Part shown: piece after piece, positions 8,259 through 15,959 of the stretch
Layout: the number at the start of each line of letters is the position of its first letter
Numbering within the stretch: the first letter of the stretch is position 1
Source of the DNA: Paraliobacillus sp044383835
GTDB taxonomy: Bacteria; Bacillota; Bacilli; Bacillales; Amphibacillaceae
DNA length: 53,799 nucleotides
Direction: 5' to 3'
NCBI RefSeq assembly: GCF_044383835.1
Contig: NZ_JBISEP010000021.1
Location: 1 to 53,799 of the forward strand
Program-made: the position numbers and the translations under genes
Notes under the pieces: model-generated
The model's database searches: none
What the model saw: the letters and a program-made list of their open reading frames with translations, nothing else
What the model was told of the DNA's origin: nothing

Positions 8259-9299
8259 ATGGAAAGACAGACAAAGTATTGGATAATTAGAGAACTAGAT
8301 CAAAAAGGACAACAAGCAATTGAAATGGCAGCAACTTTATTAAAGCAACAAGAATTAATTGCTTTTCCAACTGAGACAGTATATGGATTAGGAGCTGATG
8401 CAACAAGTGAAGTGGCTGTTGCAAAAATTTTTGCAGCAAAAGACCGACCAGCAGATAATCCATTAATTGTTCATCTAGCGGATGCAGAACAAATACCTAA
8501 TTATGTGAAACAAGTAACCCCAATTGCGAAAAAATTAATCCATGCGTTTATGCCTGGACCGATTACTGTTATTTTACCTAGTAGTGAGGCTATAGCGATG
8601 AATGTTACCGCTGGTTTAAACACTGTAGGGATACGTATTCCAGATCACCCAATCGCACGAGCCTTATTAAGAGCGGTTAATCTACCAATTGCGGCACCAA
8701 GTGCGAACACTTCCGGAAGACCTAGTCCAACAAGTGCGATTCATGTCTTTCATGATTTAAATGGAAAAATAGCAGGAATTGTAGATAGTGCTGCGACCGA
8801 AGTAGGTGTGGAATCTACAGTCGTTGATTGTACAAGTGATGTTCCAATTATTTTACGACCTGGTGGAATAACAAGAGAGCAGATAGAAGATGTTACTGGG
8901 GTTGTTACGGTTGATTCGACGATGGACCAGCAAACAGATAAGCCTAAAGCACCTGGAATGAAGTATACTCACTATGAACCAGATATGCCGCTTTGGTTAG
9001 TCGATGGTACGAGTGATTTTTTTCAACAGCAAGTTAACCGACTGTCCACCCAAGGCTTAAAAGTAGGAGTTATGGGGAGTGAAGAGTTGATCAGTAAGCT
9101 GCACGTTTCTAATAGCAGTATTTGTGGTTCTAAGTTAAATTTGGACACAATTGCAGTCCGATTATATGATTCACTGCGATCATTCAAAACAAATGATACG
9201 GATATTATTTTAGGTGAGGTTTTTCCAAACGAAGGAATTGGACAAGCAATAATGAATCGTTTGGAAAAAGCCGCCTCAAAAATAATCAAACAATCATAA
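8259..9299 (+). CDS. ywlC: L-threonylcarbamoyladenylate synthase (Sua5/YwlC)
   Basis: The enzyme makes threonylcarbamoyl-AMP from threonine, bicarbonate and ATP, the first step of t6A modification of ANN-decoding tRNAs. The 346-residue protein has an N-terminal YrdC-type domain (about 20-205) with FPTETVYGLGADA and KDRPADNPL motifs, followed by the extra Sua5 C-terminal domain (about 225-340) that distinguishes Sua5 from the shorter TsaC. The ATG at 8259 follows GAAAGGA. The promoter probably lies within the DnaA-box cluster, so DnaA could affect its expression. A terminator follows. Confidence 0.95.
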   Translation: MERQTKYWIIRELDQKGQQAIEMAATLLKQQELIAFPTETVYGLGADATSEVAVAKIFAAKDRPADNPLIVHLADAEQIPNYVKQVTPIAKKLIHAFMPGPITVILPSSEAIAMNVTAGLNTVGIRIPDHPIARALLRAVNLPIAAPSANTSGRPSPTSAIHVFHDLNGKIAGIVDSAATEVGVESTVVDCTSDVPIILRPGGITREQIEDVTGVVTVDSTMDQQTDKPKAPGMKYTHYEPDMPLWLVDGTSDFFQQQVNRLSTQGLKVGVMGSEELISKLHVSNSSICGSKLNLDTIAVRLYDSLRSFKTNDTDIILGEVFPNEGIGQAIMNRLEKAASKIIKQS

Positions 9300-9305
9300 T
9301 CAAAC

Positions 9306-9353
9306 AAATCAAACGTCATGCAGGCAATAAGCTGTATCACGTTTGATTTTTTA
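9306..9353 (+). terminator. Intrinsic terminator after ywlC
   Basis: AAATCAAACGT pairs with ACGTTTGATTT, with an additional inner helix (ATGCAG/CTGTAT), followed by TTTTTTATTT. Confidence 0.85.
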
Positions 9354-9428
9354 TTTATATAGTATTAATTGCTAAACAAAAAGGTTTTTAAATCATCAAA
9401 CAGAACAATTTATCAGCATATCTATATA

Positions 9429-9472
9429 TCCCTCTACATATAGTAGATTAGCATGTCCGATATGTGGAGGGA
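9429..9472 (+). promoter_or_regulatory. Hairpin that buries the mntP ribosome binding site
   Basis: TCCCTCTACATAT (9429-9441) and ATATGTGGAGGGA (9460-9472) can form a 13-bp helix with one G-U pair and an 18-base loop. The right arm contains the GGAGG used to start mntP at 9478, so the folded RNA would block initiation. I see no yybP-ykoY manganese riboswitch here. Any ligand, protein or temperature response is inference. Confidence 0.55.
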
Positions 9473-9477
9473 ATACT

Positions 9478-10026
9478 ATGGTGGAACTAAATGAAACGAT
9501 TTCACTACTTATTATGGGAATTGCACTAGGCATGGATGCATTTTCAATGGGATTAGGGATGGGATTACAACTATTACGCTTAAAACGGATTTTTTTTATT
9601 GGCATCGTAGTAGGTATTTTTCATGTTGTCATGCCGTTTATAGGAATGCTTGTCGGTAGATTGATTACGATTCAACTAGAAGATGTGGCAATTCTTTTTG
9701 CTGGTCTATTGCTTTTTGGATTAGGAGTACATATGATACTGCAGACGTTCCAATCAGAAAGAAAACAATTAATGAAGCCGATTGGTATTGGTTTATTTCT
9801 ATTTTCGTTTAGTGTAAGTATTGATAGTTTTTCAGTTGGATTAAGTTTAGGAATGTCTGGTATGAGAATTATTTTAACGATTATCTTGTTTGGACTGAGT
9901 AGTATGATCTTAAGTTGGGTCGGTTTACTATTAGGTAAAAAAGCACGTGGTTTGTTAGGGGTTTATAGTGAGTGGCTTGGTGGATCGATATTATGTGGAT
10001 TTGGTCTTCACTTTATTTTCGGATAA
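9478..10026 (+). CDS. mntP: Manganese efflux pump MntP (YwlD)
   Basis: MntP-family proteins export Mn2+ across the cytoplasmic membrane. The 182-residue protein is almost wholly hydrophobic with about six membrane segments, in two related halves. Each half carries a conserved acidic motif, MDAFSMGLGMG near residues 20-30 and IDSFSVGLSLGM near 118-129, typical of the family. The ATG at 9478 follows GGAGG, which lies inside a strong hairpin. The location between ywlC and ywlE is the same as in Bacillus. A terminator follows, so the gene is probably monocistronic. Confidence 0.93.
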   Translation: MVELNETISLLIMGIALGMDAFSMGLGMGLQLLRLKRIFFIGIVVGIFHVVMPFIGMLVGRLITIQLEDVAILFAGLLLFGLGVHMILQTFQSERKQLMKPIGIGLFLFSFSVSIDSFSVGLSLGMSGMRIILTIILFGLSSMILSWVGLLLGKKARGLLGVYSEWLGGSILCGFGLHFIFG

Positions 10027-10071
10027 ATATGTCGCGAGGCTTCTCAACTTAAAAAAATGGTATGAAACACA

Positions 10072-10105
10072 AGAAATCATCGTTAAGTGTCGTTGATTTT
10101 TTTTT
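10072..10105 (+). terminator. Intrinsic terminator after mntP
   Basis: AAATCATCG pairs with CGTTGATTT (one mismatch), followed by TTTTTTTGTTTTTT. Confidence 0.8.
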
Positions 10106-10160
10106 GTTTTTTATGGAATCGTTTCTACTAGAGAACAATGAGAAGATAGCAACCTATAGC

Positions 10161-10189
10161 TTGCACTTTAAACATACTAATTATATCAT
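10161..10189 (+). promoter_or_regulatory. Sigma-A promoter of ywlE
   Basis: TTGCAC (10161-10166), 17 bases, TATCAT (10184-10189). The predicted start near 10196 leaves a leader of about 110 bases before ywlE. Confidence 0.65.
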
Positions 10190-10306
10190 AAGACAAAAGA
10201 CTGAAAATGAGTGTAAAACATAAACAGCATGCATAGTAAGCCAACCCCCTTCTTAAAATGATTTTTTAAAAAATTGGAACATAAAAATAGGAGGAATTAA
10301 ATACCG

Positions 10307-10897
10307 ATGAATGTATTATTTATCTGTACAGGAAATACATGTCGAAGTCCAATGGCTCAAGCATTACTTCAACAAAAATCAAGTGTAAACGTGCAATCAG
10401 CGGGAGTGTTTGCGAGTGAAGGTGCCCCGGCATCAGAGGCGACACAAACTTCGCTATCTTCAATTGGTGTGACATGTCAACATCAATCGCAGCCAGTTAC
10501 TACTGAATTACTAGATTGGGCAGATTTAATTTTAACGATGACGATGAATCATAAAGAAACCTTGCTCACGAATTATTCACAAGTATACGATAAGACTTAC
10601 ACTTTAAAGGAATACGTTCTATTAGATGGGGAATTTACTTGGGAAAAGCTAAAAAATGCGTATCGTCGTTTAGAGGAAAAGCGAGCGACGATTGTTTATG
10701 AAAAAGATCAAATGCAAACAGAGCAACAAATGCGGGCATTTTTACGCGAGGAACAAGATGAAATTGACCGTATAGAAAGAGAAATGCCTAACTACGATAT
10801 AGCTGATCCTTTTGGAGGGAATGCTGAGGTTTATCAAGAGACGATGAAAGAAATGGAAAAGTACATTGATTTATTAATAGAAAAAATAGAGGCGTAA
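10307..10897 (+). CDS. ywlE: Protein-arginine phosphatase YwlE-like, with an unusual insertion
   Basis: The fold is that of low-molecular-weight tyrosine phosphatases. YwlE removes phosphate from arginines marked by McsB, opposing the stress-protein degradation tag. The P-loop CTGNTCRS has nucleophile Cys7, Arg13 and Thr11, the residue that gives arginine specificity in Bacillus. The general acid Asp167 lies in DPFGGN. At 196 residues it is about 45 longer than the usual 150. The extra part, roughly residues 108-160, is a highly charged probable coiled coil directly before the DPFGG loop. RBS is AGGAGG. It precedes rpiB and ywlG as in Bacillus. Confidence 0.88.
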   Translation: MNVLFICTGNTCRSPMAQALLQQKSSVNVQSAGVFASEGAPASEATQTSLSSIGVTCQHQSQPVTTELLDWADLILTMTMNHKETLLTNYSQVYDKTYTLKEYVLLDGEFTWEKLKNAYRRLEEKRATIVYEKDQMQTEQQMRAFLREEQDEIDRIEREMPNYDIADPFGGNAEVYQETMKEMEKYIDLLIEKIEA

Positions 10898-10996
10898 GTG
10901 ATCACAACAAATAATCTAATTCGCTCTATAATTTCAATGAAAAAACAAGTAGAATAAGAAGTAAGGACAGGTTCGATTATAAAGGAGTGCTTCAAA

Positions 10997-11437
10997 ATGA
11001 AAATTGTATTAGCTTCAGACCATGGAGGTGTCGAGCTATTACGAGAAGTTGCAAGTCAGTTAGATACGCTTGGAATAGCTTACGACAATATTGGTTGTGA
11101 TTGTGCGGAGTCAGTTGATTATCCGGACTACGGTATACCTGCAGCAGAGAAGGTAGCTACCGGGACGTACGATCGAGGAATTTTAATTTGTGGTACAGGT
11201 ATCGGAATGTCCATCGCAGCTAACAAAGTAAAGGGGATTCGAGCTGCTTTGGTTCATGATGTGTATACCGCTCGTGTAACAAGAGAGCACAATGATTCTA
11301 ACATACTTGTAATGGGTGCTCGTGTTATCGGTGTTGATTTAGCAAAAGAGATTGTTAAGACATGGTTAGCTGGGGAATTTGAAGGTGGCAGACATATTAA
11401 TCGTATTGAGAAGCTGTCTGCTTATGAATCAAAATAA
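10997..11437 (+). CDS. rpiB: Ribose-5-phosphate isomerase B
   Basis: RpiB interconverts ribose 5-phosphate and ribulose 5-phosphate in the pentose phosphate pathway. Its 146 residues contain SDHGG (7-11), the DYPDYG substrate loop and ICGTGIGMSIAANK with the catalytic-type Cys65. The ATG has an AAAGGAG site. It lies between ywlE and ywlG. The 99-base gap before it lacks a clear terminator, so it is likely cotranscribed with ywlE. A related LacB/RpiB activity on allose phosphate cannot be excluded. Confidence 0.94.
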   Translation: MKIVLASDHGGVELLREVASQLDTLGIAYDNIGCDCAESVDYPDYGIPAAEKVATGTYDRGILICGTGIGMSIAANKVKGIRAALVHDVYTARVTREHNDSNILVMGARVIGVDLAKEIVKTWLAGEFEGGRHINRIEKLSAYESK

Positions 11438-11450
11438 GGAAGTGTGAACA

Positions 11451-11984
11451 ATGACACTAGACCAACAACTTGAACAGCTTGTTTCAGAATGGCTATCAAC
11501 CAATTATTTACGTCAAGGGGAGTTATTCGTTATTGGTTGTTCCACGAGTGAAGTATTCGGCAAAAGGATAGGAACTGCCGGAAGTGAGGAAGTAGCTACA
11601 CTTGTCTTTTCAGCAATGCAAACATTACAAAAAAAGACAGGCGTTCATCTCGCTTTTCAATGTTGTGAACATTTAAATCGTGCATTAGTGATGGAGCGGT
11701 TAACTTGTGAAAAGTACGGATATGAAACTGTTCATGTTATTCCTGTTAAAACAGCAGGTGGTTCTATGGCTACTTTTGCTTATCAACAAATGAAAGCCCC
11801 AGTACTAGTGGAGTATATCCAAGCACATGCAGGGGTAGATATTGGCGAAACAATGATTGGTATGCATTTAAAGCCAGTAGCTGTTCCTATTCGATTACAT
11901 CAACGAAAACTAGGTCAAGCACGTGTCAATGCAGCTTATACTAGACCGAAACTAATCGGGGGAGCACGGGGTATTTATCAGTAA
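11451..11984 (+). CDS. ywlG: UPF0340/TIGR01440 family protein YwlG
   Basis: A conserved Firmicutes protein of unknown biochemical role, 177 residues long, recognised by the stretch ELFVIGCSTSEVFGKRIGTAGS near the N-terminus, CEHLNRALVMER and DIGETMIGMHLKPVAVPIR. It looks cytosolic, with no signal or membrane segments. It starts 13 bases after rpiB with a GGAAG-type ribosome binding site. The order ywlE-rpiB-ywlG-glyA is retained from Bacillus, pointing to a housekeeping function. Confidence 0.92.
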   Translation: MTLDQQLEQLVSEWLSTNYLRQGELFVIGCSTSEVFGKRIGTAGSEEVATLVFSAMQTLQKKTGVHLAFQCCEHLNRALVMERLTCEKYGYETVHVIPVKTAGGSMATFAYQQMKAPVLVEYIQAHAGVDIGETMIGMHLKPVAVPIRLHQRKLGQARVNAAYTRPKLIGGARGIYQ

Positions 11985-12083
11985 AAGTTCAGGTTAAAAG
12001 TAGCGCAATGTATCATGAGATAAGCAGCATAGCTAATGATCTATTATTATTCTTTATAGAGAAACTTGATTATTCATATGGAT

Positions 12084-12122
12084 GTTAGACTAAAGCTGTC
12101 ACGCCTTGTGACAACGTCTAAC
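12084..12122. promoter_or_regulatory. Nested inverted repeat with a GlnR/TnrA-type sequence upstream of glyA
   Basis: The 17 bases at 12097-12113 read TGTCACGCCTTGTGACA, which fits the GlnR/TnrA consensus TGTNA-N7-TNACA, although the middle is less AT-rich than usual. It is embedded in a larger inverted repeat GTTAGAC/GTCTAAC (12084-12090 and 12116-12122), so an RNA hairpin is an alternative reading. It lies about 70 bases before the glyA promoter. Confidence 0.35.
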
Positions 12123-12183
12123 TGTGTGGACCCGAATCCGTACTCTGTAAAAAGCGAACTAGCTACGAATTACGGAAAACATA

Positions 12184-12212
12184 TTGACTCTATGGATAAT
12201 TTAAGATATAAA
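12184..12212 (+). promoter_or_regulatory. Sigma-A promoter of glyA
   Basis: TTGACT (12184-12189), 17 bases, TATAAA (12207-12212). Transcription from about 12219 would leave a leader of about 20 bases containing the AGGGGGAA ribosome binding site. Confidence 0.75.
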
Positions 12213-12238
12213 CTACTTTTATTTAAGGGGGAAATGAA

Positions 12239-13477
12239 ATGGAGCATGTGAAGCAAGCAGATTTAGAATTATTTAATGCAATGGAACAGGAAAGGTATCG
12301 TCAACACGATAAAATTGAGCTTATTGCATCAGAGAACTTTGTATCAGAAGCTGTAATGGAAGCACAAGGTTCAGTACTGACAAACAAATATGCAGAAGGC
12401 TATCCAGGTCGTCGCTATTATGGTGGGTGCGAGTATGTCGATGTTGCTGAAAATTTAGCGAGAGATCGAGCAAAACAATTATTCGGTGCTGAGCATGTTA
12501 ATGTGCAGCCGCACTCCGGTGCACAAGCCAATATGGCAGTATACTTCACTATTCTAGAACCTGGAGATACGGTGTTGGGGATGGACTTGAGTCATGGCGG
12601 CCATTTAACACACGGTAGCCCAGTTAATTTCAGTGGTACTTTATACAATTTTGAAGCATATGGTGTTGACAAAGAAAAAGAACAAATTGATTATGACGCT
12701 GTTTTGGCAAAAGCAAAAGAAGTAAAGCCTAAATTAATTGTAGCAGGAGCAAGTGCTTATTCAAGAACAATTGATTTTGAAGCTTTCCGTAAAATTGCAG
12801 ATGAAGTAGATGCTTATTTCATGGTAGATATGGCACACATTGCTGGCTTAGTTGCTGCTGGATTGCACCCTGATCCAGTTCCACATGCCCATTTTGTTAC
12901 AACAACGACACACAAAACGTTACGTGGTCCTCGCGGTGGAATGATTTTGTGTAAACAAGAATTTGCTAAGCAAATAGATAAGTCTGTTTTCCCAGGAATT
13001 CAAGGAGGGCCACTGATGCATGTAATTGCTGCAAAAGCAGTTGCATTTAAAGAAGCTTTAGATAACTCATTTAAAGATTATGCGCAACAGATTATTGATA
13101 ACGCAAAACGCTTTGCGGAATCTTTAAATAAAAAAGGCATTCGTTTAGTATCTGGCGGTACAGATAATCATTTACTATTGCTTGATGTCAGTGCACTTGG
13201 TTTAACTGGTAAAGACGCAGAAAAAGCTCTAGATGATGTTGGGATCACAACAAATAAAAATACAATTCCTTTTGATCCAGAGAGCCCATTTATCACTAGC
13301 GGTGTTCGTGTTGGTACAGCTGCTGTAACTACACGTGGTTTTAGTTTAGAAGAAATGGATGAAATAGCATCTATTATTGCTACTACACTAAAAAATCATC
13401 AAAATACAGAGAAACTAGATGAAGTGAAAGCACGTGTAAAAGTATTGGCAGATAAATTCCCACTTTATCAACGTTAA
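12239..13477 (+). CDS. glyA: Serine hydroxymethyltransferase
   Basis: GlyA converts serine and tetrahydrofolate into glycine and 5,10-methylene-THF, the main source of one-carbon units. It is a PLP enzyme of fold type I. The 412-residue protein has the pyridoxal lysine Lys226 in TTTTHKTLRGPRGG, and conserved YYGGCEYVD and PHSGAQAN motifs that bind substrate and cofactor. The ATG at 12239 follows AAGGGGGAAA. It has its own promoter and terminator. Confidence 0.97.
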   Translation: MEHVKQADLELFNAMEQERYRQHDKIELIASENFVSEAVMEAQGSVLTNKYAEGYPGRRYYGGCEYVDVAENLARDRAKQLFGAEHVNVQPHSGAQANMAVYFTILEPGDTVLGMDLSHGGHLTHGSPVNFSGTLYNFEAYGVDKEKEQIDYDAVLAKAKEVKPKLIVAGASAYSRTIDFEAFRKIADEVDAYFMVDMAHIAGLVAAGLHPDPVPHAHFVTTTTHKTLRGPRGGMILCKQEFAKQIDKSVFPGIQGGPLMHVIAAKAVAFKEALDNSFKDYAQQIIDNAKRFAESLNKKGIRLVSGGTDNHLLLLDVSALGLTGKDAEKALDDVGITTNKNTIPFDPESPFITSGVRVGTAAVTTRGFSLEEMDEIASIIATTLKNHQNTEKLDEVKARVKVLADKFPLYQR

Positions 13478-13491
13478 ATAAACGATAGATT

Positions 13492-13526
13492 AATCCCTTG
13501 TCATTTTAGTTGCCAAGGGATTTTGT
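13492..13526 (+). terminator. Intrinsic terminator after glyA
   Basis: AATCCCTTG and CAAGGGATT form a perfect 9-bp stem with a 13-base loop, followed by TTGTTG. The T tract is short. Confidence 0.75.
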
Positions 13527-13785
13527 TGAGTAAACAAATTAACCCATTTCCCATTCTTTTGCAACGAAAAAGAATGGTATAGCACACATAGGGGAATATA
13601 CATTTGTAACAAGCGATACCCAATGAAATATCTAGACGTTTGACTGTGCGATCTGTTCGCTAAAAATACGATAATTGCAGTGTAAAATATGATAATAATG
13701 CTCTCTCAAGAAGTGATGGAAAAATAATCAAGCAATCCTAATAGTCAATAGACAAATAAAATTGATAATACTATTAAATCTTTAC
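13527..13785. other. Gene-free spacer between glyA and upp
   Basis: No gene is supported here. The only structure seen is a short inverted repeat near 13551-13577 (CATTCTTTT and AAAAAGAATG). The sequence is AT-rich and looks like plain intergenic DNA. Confidence 0.45.
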
Positions 13786-13814
13786 TTGAAACCACCGCTA
13801 ATTTTCAGTACAAT
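13786..13814 (+). promoter_or_regulatory. Sigma-A promoter of upp
   Basis: TTGAAA (13786-13791), 17 bases, TACAAT (13809-13814), 37 bases before the upp start. No PyrR-type attenuator is visible in the short leader. Confidence 0.75.
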
Positions 13815-13850
13815 TTTAAGGATGCAAAAAAACCAAAGGAGTGATCAGAA

Positions 13851-14480
13851 TTGGGTAATGTATTTGTACTAGATCATCCACTCATTCAACACAAGTTAAC
13901 ACATATTCGCAAAAAAGACACTGGAACAAAGGAATTTCGTGAACTAGTTGATGAAGTTTCTGCTTTAATGGCATTTGAAATTACACGTGATTTACCATTA
14001 GAAGAAAAAACAATCGAAACACCGGTTACAACCGCGGTAACAAAAACATTAAGCGGTAAAAAAATCGGTTTAGTACCAATATTACGAGCTGGATTAGGTA
14101 TGGTTGATGGGATTTTACGATTAATTCCAGCAGCAAAAGTAGGACATGTTGGCTTATATCGTGATCCTGAAACGCTTCAGCCGGTAGAATACTATATTAA
14201 ACTTCCTTCTGATATCGAAGAACGTGAATTAATCGTTATTGATCCAATGCTCGCAACTGGTGGATCTGCTAATGATGCCATTGCGTCATTGAAAAAACGT
14301 GGAGCAACGAACATCAAATTAATGTGCTTGATTGCAGCACCAGAAGGAGTAGAGTTGATTAAGAAGAATCATCCAGATGTAGATATTTACCTTGCTGGAT
14401 TAGATGAAAAATTGAATGAAAAAGGTTATATTGTTCCTGGTTTAGGTGACGCAGGAGATCGTTTGTTTGGAACAAAATAA
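13851..14480 (+). CDS. upp: Uracil phosphoribosyltransferase
   Basis: Upp makes UMP from uracil and PRPP for pyrimidine salvage. The 209 residues equal the Bacillus length. Signature parts are PILRAGLGMVDG (uracil/ribose binding), VIDPMLATGGSA (PRPP-binding loop) and the C-terminal GYIVPGLGDAGDRLFGTK. The start is TTG 13851, 5 bases after AAAGGAGTGAT, and the deduced MGNVFVLDHPLIQHKL agrees with family N-termini. A strong terminator separates it from mnaA. Confidence 0.97.
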   Translation: MGNVFVLDHPLIQHKLTHIRKKDTGTKEFRELVDEVSALMAFEITRDLPLEEKTIETPVTTAVTKTLSGKKIGLVPILRAGLGMVDGILRLIPAAKVGHVGLYRDPETLQPVEYYIKLPSDIEERELIVIDPMLATGGSANDAIASLKKRGATNIKLMCLIAAPEGVELIKKNHPDVDIYLAGLDEKLNEKGYIVPGLGDAGDRLFGTK

Positions 14481-14487
14481 TAACGTT

Positions 14488-14522
14488 AGAAAAACGTTAC
14501 AGCTACTGTAGCGTTTTTTCTA
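14488..14522 (+). terminator. Intrinsic terminator after upp
   Basis: AGAAAAACGTTACAG pairs with CTGTAGCGTTTTTTCT around a 3-base loop, with T residues forming part of the stem and tail. Confidence 0.85.
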
Positions 14523-14551
14523 AAGGATAAAACAGTAGGTGATTGAAAGGG

Positions 14552-15676
14552 ATGAAACAATTGTCAGAACGTATAAAAGTAATGACTATTTTCGGTACAA
14601 GACCAGAAGCGATAAAAATGGCGCCACTCGTATTAGAACTTAAAAAAAGAGTAGAAATATTCGACCCGATTGTTACCGTGACAGCACAACATCGAGAAAT
14701 GCTTGACCAAGTCCTTGATATATTTGATATTACACCAGACTTTGATTTGAATATTATGAAAAAGAAACAAACATTGGCGCAAATTACTACACGAGCCCTT
14801 GAAGGCTTAGATACAGTGATGAAAGAAACCGCCCCTGATATCGTATTGGTACACGGCGATACGACAACTACGTTTGCAGCATCACTTGCAGCATACTATA
14901 ATCAAATTGCTGTTGGGCATGTTGAGGCAGGATTGCGTACTTGGGATAAATATTCTCCATACCCTGAAGAAATGAATCGTCAATTAACTGGGGTGATGGC
15001 TGATCTTCATTTCGCACCAACAGAGAAAGCAAAACAGCATTTGCTACAAGAAGATAAACGGGAAGAAACGATTGTTGTTACTGGAAACACAGCAATTGAT
15101 GCATTAAAAACAACGGTTAACACAACATATACGAATGACATATTAACAGCATTAGGTCAAAAAAGATTAGTGCTTATGACTGCGCATCGACGTGAAAATC
15201 TAGGTGAAAATATGAATCAAATGTTCCGAGCGATCCGGAGACTGGTTGACAAGCATGATGATATTCACGTTGTTTATCCTGTCCACCTAAATCCAGTTGT
15301 AAAAGAGGCTGCCGAAACAATATTGGGTGATCATGACCGTATTCAATTGATTGATCCGCTTGGCGTAGTTGATTTTCATAATTTTGCCTCACGAGCACAT
15401 TTAATTTTAACAGATTCTGGCGGTGTACAAGAAGAGGCGCCCTCTTTAGGTGTCCCTGTACTTGTTTTACGTGATACGACTGAACGTCCTGAAGGAATTG
15501 AAGCAGGCACATTAAAATTAGCTGGAACAGAAGAGGAGCATATTTTTAAGCTAGCTGATGAATTATTAAGCGATGATAACGCATATCAACTAATGGCACA
15601 AGCATCGAATCCTTATGGGGATGGACATGCTAGCAGACGAATTGCAGACGCCATCATTTCCTATTTTCAACATTAA
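14552..15676 (+). CDS. mnaA: UDP-N-acetylglucosamine 2-epimerase (non-hydrolysing)
   Basis: MnaA interconverts UDP-GlcNAc and UDP-ManNAc, supplying ManNAc for the wall teichoic acid linkage unit. The 374-residue protein shows FGTRPEAIKMAPL near the N-terminus, HGDTTTTFA, GHVEAGLRT, TAHRRENLGE and the UDP-binding LTDSGGVQEEAPSLG. The ATG at 14552 is 8 bases after AGGTGAT, which makes it more likely than the in-frame TTG at 14543. In the same window tagO, tagB and tagD complete the teichoic acid link. The gene is followed by a terminator. Confidence 0.95.
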   Translation: MKQLSERIKVMTIFGTRPEAIKMAPLVLELKKRVEIFDPIVTVTAQHREMLDQVLDIFDITPDFDLNIMKKKQTLAQITTRALEGLDTVMKETAPDIVLVHGDTTTTFAASLAAYYNQIAVGHVEAGLRTWDKYSPYPEEMNRQLTGVMADLHFAPTEKAKQHLLQEDKREETIVVTGNTAIDALKTTVNTTYTNDILTALGQKRLVLMTAHRRENLGENMNQMFRAIRRLVDKHDDIHVVYPVHLNPVVKEAAETILGDHDRIQLIDPLGVVDFHNFASRAHLILTDSGGVQEEAPSLGVPVLVLRDTTERPEGIEAGTLKLAGTEEEHIFKLADELLSDDNAYQLMAQASNPYGDGHASRRIADAIISYFQH

Positions 15677-15721
15677 TAAGGTTCTACGTCAAATGACTAG
15701 TCAACTAAATAATTATGTGTA

Positions 15722-15767
15722 CGCGTCCTAAAGGAGTTAAGCTGCTTTAGGACGTGCTTTATTTTTA
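15722..15767 (+). terminator. Intrinsic terminator after mnaA
   Basis: CGTCCTAAAG (15724-15733) and CTTTAGGACG (15745-15754) form a perfect 10-bp stem followed by TGCTTTATTTTT. Confidence 0.85.
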
Positions 15768-15959
15768 ATTCGTTTTTTCGTTCCGTTGGTTTTAATTTAA
15801 AGTGTAATAATATTCGGTTTCTTTTAATGAGATAAGATCACATAATAGGTTGCATAAGATCATCATCAACTTACCATACTATATTGTAAAACGTATGCCA
15901 TGAAAAGTTTTATTCTCGTAAGTATGAATATGGGTAAGAAAATGAAGGAGATTATGCTA

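Noticed and set aside
9354..9477. yybP-ykoY manganese riboswitch in front of mntP
   Set aside because: The space between the ywlC terminator and the start codon is small and the conserved riboswitch loops are not present. Only the simple hairpin covering the ribosome binding site is supported.
12125..12180. PurR boxes before glyA
   Set aside because: CGAA occurs three times (CCCGAATCC, GCGAACTAG, ACGAATTAC) but all in the same orientation. The required inverted pair with the correct spacing is missing.
12066..12251. Open frame of 61 codons before glyA
   Set aside because: It has no ribosome binding site, overlaps the glyA promoter and start, and its sequence resembles no protein. The inverted repeat inside it explains the region better.
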